NCBI RefSeq assembly: GCF_025152745.1
Contig: NZ_CP104040.1
Coordinates: 1,178,001-1,242,000, forward strand
Direction of reading: 5' to 3'
Origin: Rhizobium sp. WSM4643
GTDB taxonomy: Bacteria > Pseudomonadota > Alphaproteobacteria > Rhizobiales > Rhizobiaceae
DNA length: 64,000 nt
Positions 61,184 to 64,000 of this stretch are shown piece after piece. A program made the position numbers and the translations under genes. Positions within the stretch are counted from its first letter, which is position 1, and each line of letters starts with the position of its first letter. The notes beneath the pieces are model-generated. The model ran no database searches. It saw only the letters and a program-made list of their open reading frames with translations, and had not been told where the DNA came from.

Positions 61184-61232
61184 TCACGCAATTCCGGACG
61201 AAAAACCGCTTCGCACTTTTCCTGGAGTTGTT
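61184..61232. repeat. Short palindromic repeat, family B copy 2 (reverse of 27829-27882)
   Basis: CACGCAATTCCGGACG...CACTTTTCCTGGAGTTG with an AAAACCGCTTCG core, the reverse complement of the element after the host-attachment gene with a few changes. It fills the space between the convergent aldo/keto reductase and MOSC genes and may act as a terminator. Confidence 0.6.
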
Positions 61233-61233
61233 T

Positions 61234-62091
61234 TTATGCCGCGACACGACGCTTGAGCGCCCAGCCTTCCGGCCTCTCTTCAATGATGCTGACGGTGTCA
61301 CCGATCGTGATCCTGCCACCGCCGCGTGGCGTGACATTCCAGCCGAAGAGCGGGCCGGGCACGCGCCGGTCGGCCGACATGCGGATGCGGCCCATGGCCG
61401 GCATCGGGTTTGGTCCCTCGCGTGAACCGGTCATCTGGTCCTGCGTCGTCATGATGCAGCGGGAGCAGGGTTTGACGAGATCGAAGCGGATACCGGCGAT
61501 CTCGATCGCCGCCCAGCGGTCCTCCGGCCAGGCTTCGTCGGTATCGATGACGATGTTCGGACGGAAGCGTTCCATGCCGACACTGCCTTCGCCATGGGCG
61601 GCGAGGTCGGCATTCAATGCCTTCAGCGAGCCCGTCGTCGTCACCAGGATCTGATAGCCGTCGGTAAAGGTGACGGGCGTGCCTTTGCCGGCCCATTCGG
61701 CATTCGCCGTCCGCCGCGCCTGGCCGTCGAAAAAGACTAGGCGCACCTCACGACCAAGCCATTCGGAAAGCTGCCGGTTGCTCTCTGGATCGGCGGCGGC
61801 GGCGCTGACGGCGGATTTCCACACGATCACATCCATGCGGGTTTCAGGCTGAGGCGCTGCTACCGATATGTCCGCTTTCCCCTGCATCAGCAGCCGAAAG
61901 GCGCTTGCCTCCGGTCGCACCTCGATGCGTGCGAGATCTGGCAGTTCGCGTTGGGTGATGAAGTGACCCTGCGCATCGGTGATCATCGCCCGCCGGTCGC
62001 CGGGAAGCCCATAGGCGTCGATGTCGGCGGCCGGCAGCGCAATGCCGCGGGCGCTCTTGAGCGGGTAGATGAAGAGGTCGCTGACACGCAT
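61234..62091 (-). CDS. MOSC-domain protein (YcbX-like)
   Basis: A 285-residue protein with an N-terminal MOSC beta-barrel (MRVSDLFIYPLKSARGI, about 1-120) and a C-terminal MOSC domain (about 130-275). The conserved Cys for molybdenum cofactor sulfur or substrate handling is in KPCSRCIMTTQDQMTG. YcbX-type proteins form N-hydroxylated-base reducing systems with a flavin reductase. It lies 9 bp downstream of the HD gene. Confidence 0.92.
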   Translation of the reverse strand: MRVSDLFIYPLKSARGIALPAADIDAYGLPGDRRAMITDAQGHFITQRELPDLARIEVRPEASAFRLLMQGKADISVAAPQPETRMDVIVWKSAVSAAAADPESNRQLSEWLGREVRLVFFDGQARRTANAEWAGKGTPVTFTDGYQILVTTTGSLKALNADLAAHGEGSVGMERFRPNIVIDTDEAWPEDRWAAIEIAGIRFDLVKPCSRCIMTTQDQMTGSREGPNPMPAMGRIRMSADRRVPGPLFGWNVTPRGGGRITIGDTVSIIEERPEGWALKRRVAA

Positions 62092-62100
62092 GTTATGCTC

Positions 62101-62745
62101 CTAGATCTCATCCATGAAGGCCGAGAGGAAGTCGCGCAAGCTTTTGTCACGCGCAGCCGCCAGCCTGCGGCCGGTCTCGGTCTGGAATCCTTCCGCCAGT
62201 TTGAACAGCTTCGTCTGGAAATGGTCAATGGCATAACGCTTGTCATCGAGCGGGCGGTCTGCCGCCGCGGGGTCGATCGGATCGTAGAGCCCAGATCCCA
62301 GTCGGCCGGCAATATAGAAGCAGCGGGCGACGCCGATCATGCCGATCGCATCCAGCCGGTCGGCATCCTGCAGGATCTTCGCCTCCAGCGTCTGCGGTGC
62401 CACCCCGGCCGAGAAACTGTGCGCGGTGATTGCGTGGGCCACGGCTTCGATATCCGTGGCGCTCCAGCCGAGTTTCGCCAGGATCGCCGAAGCCTTCTGC
62501 GCCGCCAAAGCCGACGCTTTTGCCCGCAGCGGCGAATTCTTCTCGACGGCGACGCAGTCGTGCAGCAGCACGGAAGCGGCAAGCACCCGCCCGTCGCCGC
62601 CTTCTCCCTCATGGATGCGCATGGCATTCCTGAAGACGCGCAGGATATGGGCAAGGTCGTGCGAGCCGTCGTCGCCGTCGGCCGCATGCGCAATCAACGC
62701 CGCGGCAAGCGTTTCGTGTGGAGAGAAGGCTTCAGTCTCGAACAT
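62101..62745 (-). CDS. HD-domain phosphohydrolase
   Basis: A 214-residue metal-dependent phosphohydrolase of the YedJ/YpgQ type. Metal ligands are HD in GSHDLAHILRV, LLHDCVAV and the late Asp in ILQDADRLDAIG. Substrate is probably a nucleotide or phosphate ester. The start MFETEAFS is chosen because AGGTGG lies 6 bp upstream; two earlier in-frame Mets lack a ribosome site. Operon with the MOSC gene. Confidence 0.9.
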   Translation of the reverse strand: MFETEAFSPHETLAAALIAHAADGDDGSHDLAHILRVFRNAMRIHEGEGGDGRVLAASVLLHDCVAVEKNSPLRAKASALAAQKASAILAKLGWSATDIEAVAHAITAHSFSAGVAPQTLEAKILQDADRLDAIGMIGVARCFYIAGRLGSGLYDPIDPAAADRPLDDKRYAIDHFQTKLFKLAEGFQTETGRRLAAARDKSLRDFLSAFMDEI

Positions 62746-62862
62746 TGCGCCACCTGTCATGAGGAAGATCGTTTTTCCGCCGACAGGGCATCGGCGCGGA
62801 AGTGGATGTGGGCGGGTAAAAGAATGCGACAACCAGATCTCGGAATCACAGCCGATTTTCTG

Positions 62863-62975
62863 GAGCATGATGCCGAAAAGTGTGAGCGGTTTTCGGGCGA
62901 CATCATGCTCTAACTATATATTGTAGAACAGGATTCAGATTGTAGGCCGACTCGGCCTGAAATCATCCTGTTCTA
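62863..62975. repeat. RIME-like mosaic repeat, copy 3 (inverted)
   Basis: Reverse orientation of the two-palindrome unit: GAGCATGATGCCGAAAAG...CATCATGCTC then TAGAACAGGATTCAGATT...ATCATCCTGTTCTA. It separates the HD gene from the EAL gene. Together with copies at 25038 and 49180 it defines a family. Confidence 0.75.
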
Positions 62976-63010
62976 ACGGCTTGCCGTGCGAGTCGCAATC
63001 GAGGGGGATC

Positions 63011-64000
63011 TCAGTGCTTGGCTTCAGGAAGACGCATCATGCCGCCGTTCTTCGGCGACAGGGAGAGAAGATGAGGCACGTCATGCGCCGGTCTCGGCGG
63101 ACTGATGTGATAGCCCTGGATCTCGTCGCATTCCTCGCATTCGAGCAGCGCCAGTTGCGCGGCCGTCTCGACGCCCTCGACGGTGACGCGCATGCCGAGC
63201 GCATCGCAAAGCAGGATGATCGCGTGCATGATCGCATGCGCTTCCCTATTGTCGACGATGTCGTTGACGAAGGATTTATCGATCTTGATCTTGTCGAAGG
63301 GGAAGCTCGAGAGGTAACTCAATGAGGAATAGCCGGTTCCGAAATCGTCCATCGAGATGCGGATGCCGCGCTCCTTCAGCGCATGCAGGATCGGCAGCAC
63401 TTCGCTCAGATTTTCCATCAACACGCTCTCGGTGATTTCGAGTTCAAGCCGCGACGGCGACAGCGCGGAGGCGGCAAGCGCCTCGCCGACATCTCGCGTC
63501 AGGTCGCTGCTGCTGAATTGGATTGCCGAAACGTTGACGGCGACCTTGATGTCCTGCGGCCATTGCGCTGCATCGTTGCAGGCCCGGCGCAAAACCCAAC
63601 GGCCGATATCGACGATGAGGCCGACTTCTTCGGCAAGCGGAATGAAATCCATCGGCGGAACGCGGCCTCGAACCGGGTGGTTCCAGCGGATCAAAGCTTC
63701 GAAGCCGCAAATGCGCCGCTGCGAGAGGTCATAAAGCGGCTGGTAATGCAGCTCGAATTCCTCGTTCCCTACGGCTGCTCTGAGGTCCGCCTCCAGCGCG
63801 TGGCGCAGTTGCATCTGCGCTTCCATCTCGCTGGCGAAGAAACGCTCTTGTTTGCGCCCGTCGGCCTTGGCATGTGACAGCGCCACGCCGGCATTCTTCA
63901 GCAGGATATCGGTTTCCTCGCCATCATCAGGGGCGATTGCGATGCCCATGGAAACGCTGAGCTCCACCCGTTTTTCGCCGTGGAGGAATGGTTCGGAAAG
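63011..64000 (-). CDS. GGDEF-EAL cyclic di-GMP protein, C-terminal part (start beyond the window)
   Basis: The frame is open to the window edge; about 329 residues are present. The first 50 are the end of a GGDEF domain (SVSMGIAIAPDDGEETDILL, then ADGRKQERFF), so the GG(D/E)EF site itself is not visible. The EAL domain (about 70-310) has the phosphodiesterase signatures FEALIRW, NVSAIQF, the E in LELEITESV, DDFGTGYSSLSYL, KIDKSFV and EGVET, all needed for metal binding and catalysis, so it should hydrolyse cyclic di-GMP. Overall it may both make and break the nucleotide. Confidence 0.93.
   Translation of the reverse strand, partial: LSEPFLHGEKRVELSVSMGIAIAPDDGEETDILLKNAGVALSHAKADGRKQERFFASEMEAQMQLRHALEADLRAAVGNEEFELHYQPLYDLSQRRICGFEALIRWNHPVRGRVPPMDFIPLAEEVGLIVDIGRWVLRRACNDAAQWPQDIKVAVNVSAIQFSSSDLTRDVGEALAASALSPSRLELEITESVLMENLSEVLPILHALKERGIRISMDDFGTGYSSLSYLSSFPFDKIKIDKSFVNDIVDNREAHAIMHAIILLCDALGMRVTVEGVETAAQLALLECEECDEIQGYHISPPRPAHDVPHLLSLSPKNGGMMRLPEAKH

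Noticed and set aside
1..64000. CRISPR array, insertion sequence, prophage or secretion island
   Set aside because: No regularly spaced repeats, no transposase, integrase, phage structural or conjugation genes were found; all repeats seen are dispersed intergenic palindromes or short tandem pairs.

Overview
The window looks like a piece of the main chromosome of a Rhizobium species, most likely of the R. etli / R. leguminosarum / R. phaseoli group. The signs are high GC, GGAGG-type ribosome binding sites, a RopA-type porin, a rhizobial iolRCDEB locus, a three-member Rgt-like (lipopolysaccharide galacturonosylation) glycosyltransferase locus, and several families of short palindromic intergenic repeats resembling the RIME elements described in rhizobia. 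I see no insertion sequence, prophage, CRISPR array or conjugative module. Species assignment is inference.

Layout. 1-11800: end of an ETF-ubiquinone oxidoreductase gene, a Tat-type lipoprotein L,D-transpeptidase, three transporter or enzyme genes with their divergent regulators (EamA/Lrp, MgtE, quinone oxidoreductase/HxlR), an MFS exporter with twin perfect operators, a lipid kinase, and a divergent glutamine-synthetase-like/aminotransferase pair for polyamine catabolism. 11800-18600: lipid-linked sugar glycosyltransferases (three GT39 and one GT2) and a divergent multi-spanning membrane protein. 18580-21250: an ECF42-type sigma factor with three DGPF/YCII proteins and a small membrane peptide, joined by promoter-like sites that match the published ECF42 motif on both strands. 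21290-33200: accessory and small genes, including AMP nucleosidase, a ParE/RHH toxin-antitoxin pair, a Sel1-repeat protein behind a structured leader, two small PilZ-like proteins, a MATE exporter, a 53-residue Cys-rich protein and an AraC regulator. 33258-41604: inositol catabolism (iolB, iolE, iolD, iolC, iolR, with a divergent scyllo-inositol-dehydrogenase-like gene). 41790-45900: ferredoxin-reductase-like flavoprotein, tRNA-Ser(GCU), major porin and a hydrolase.

45900-64000 is core housekeeping: lytic transglycosylase, dapA, smpB, a NYN-domain protein, rpoZ, the bifunctional (p)ppGpp synthetase/hydrolase, a DUF3563 peptide, DUF2062 protein, acpS-lepB-rnc-era, a Crp/Fnr regulator, a single-domain response regulator, recO, an aldo/keto reductase, MOSC and HD proteins, and the C-terminal part of a GGDEF-EAL protein that runs off the end.

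The most interesting points are: (1) the ECF42 module with paired, exactly 17-bp-spaced promoter motifs, one of them palindromic and facing an undescribed 55-residue membrane peptide; (2) the glycosyltransferase locus, where a third GT39 gene sits between two diverged copies of the same divergent promoter segment; (3) the iolC-D-E-B operon, in which every internal gap is filled by a repetitive hairpin element; (4) twin TGCAA-TTT-TTGCA operators 44 bp apart upstream of an MFS exporter with no neighbouring regulator.
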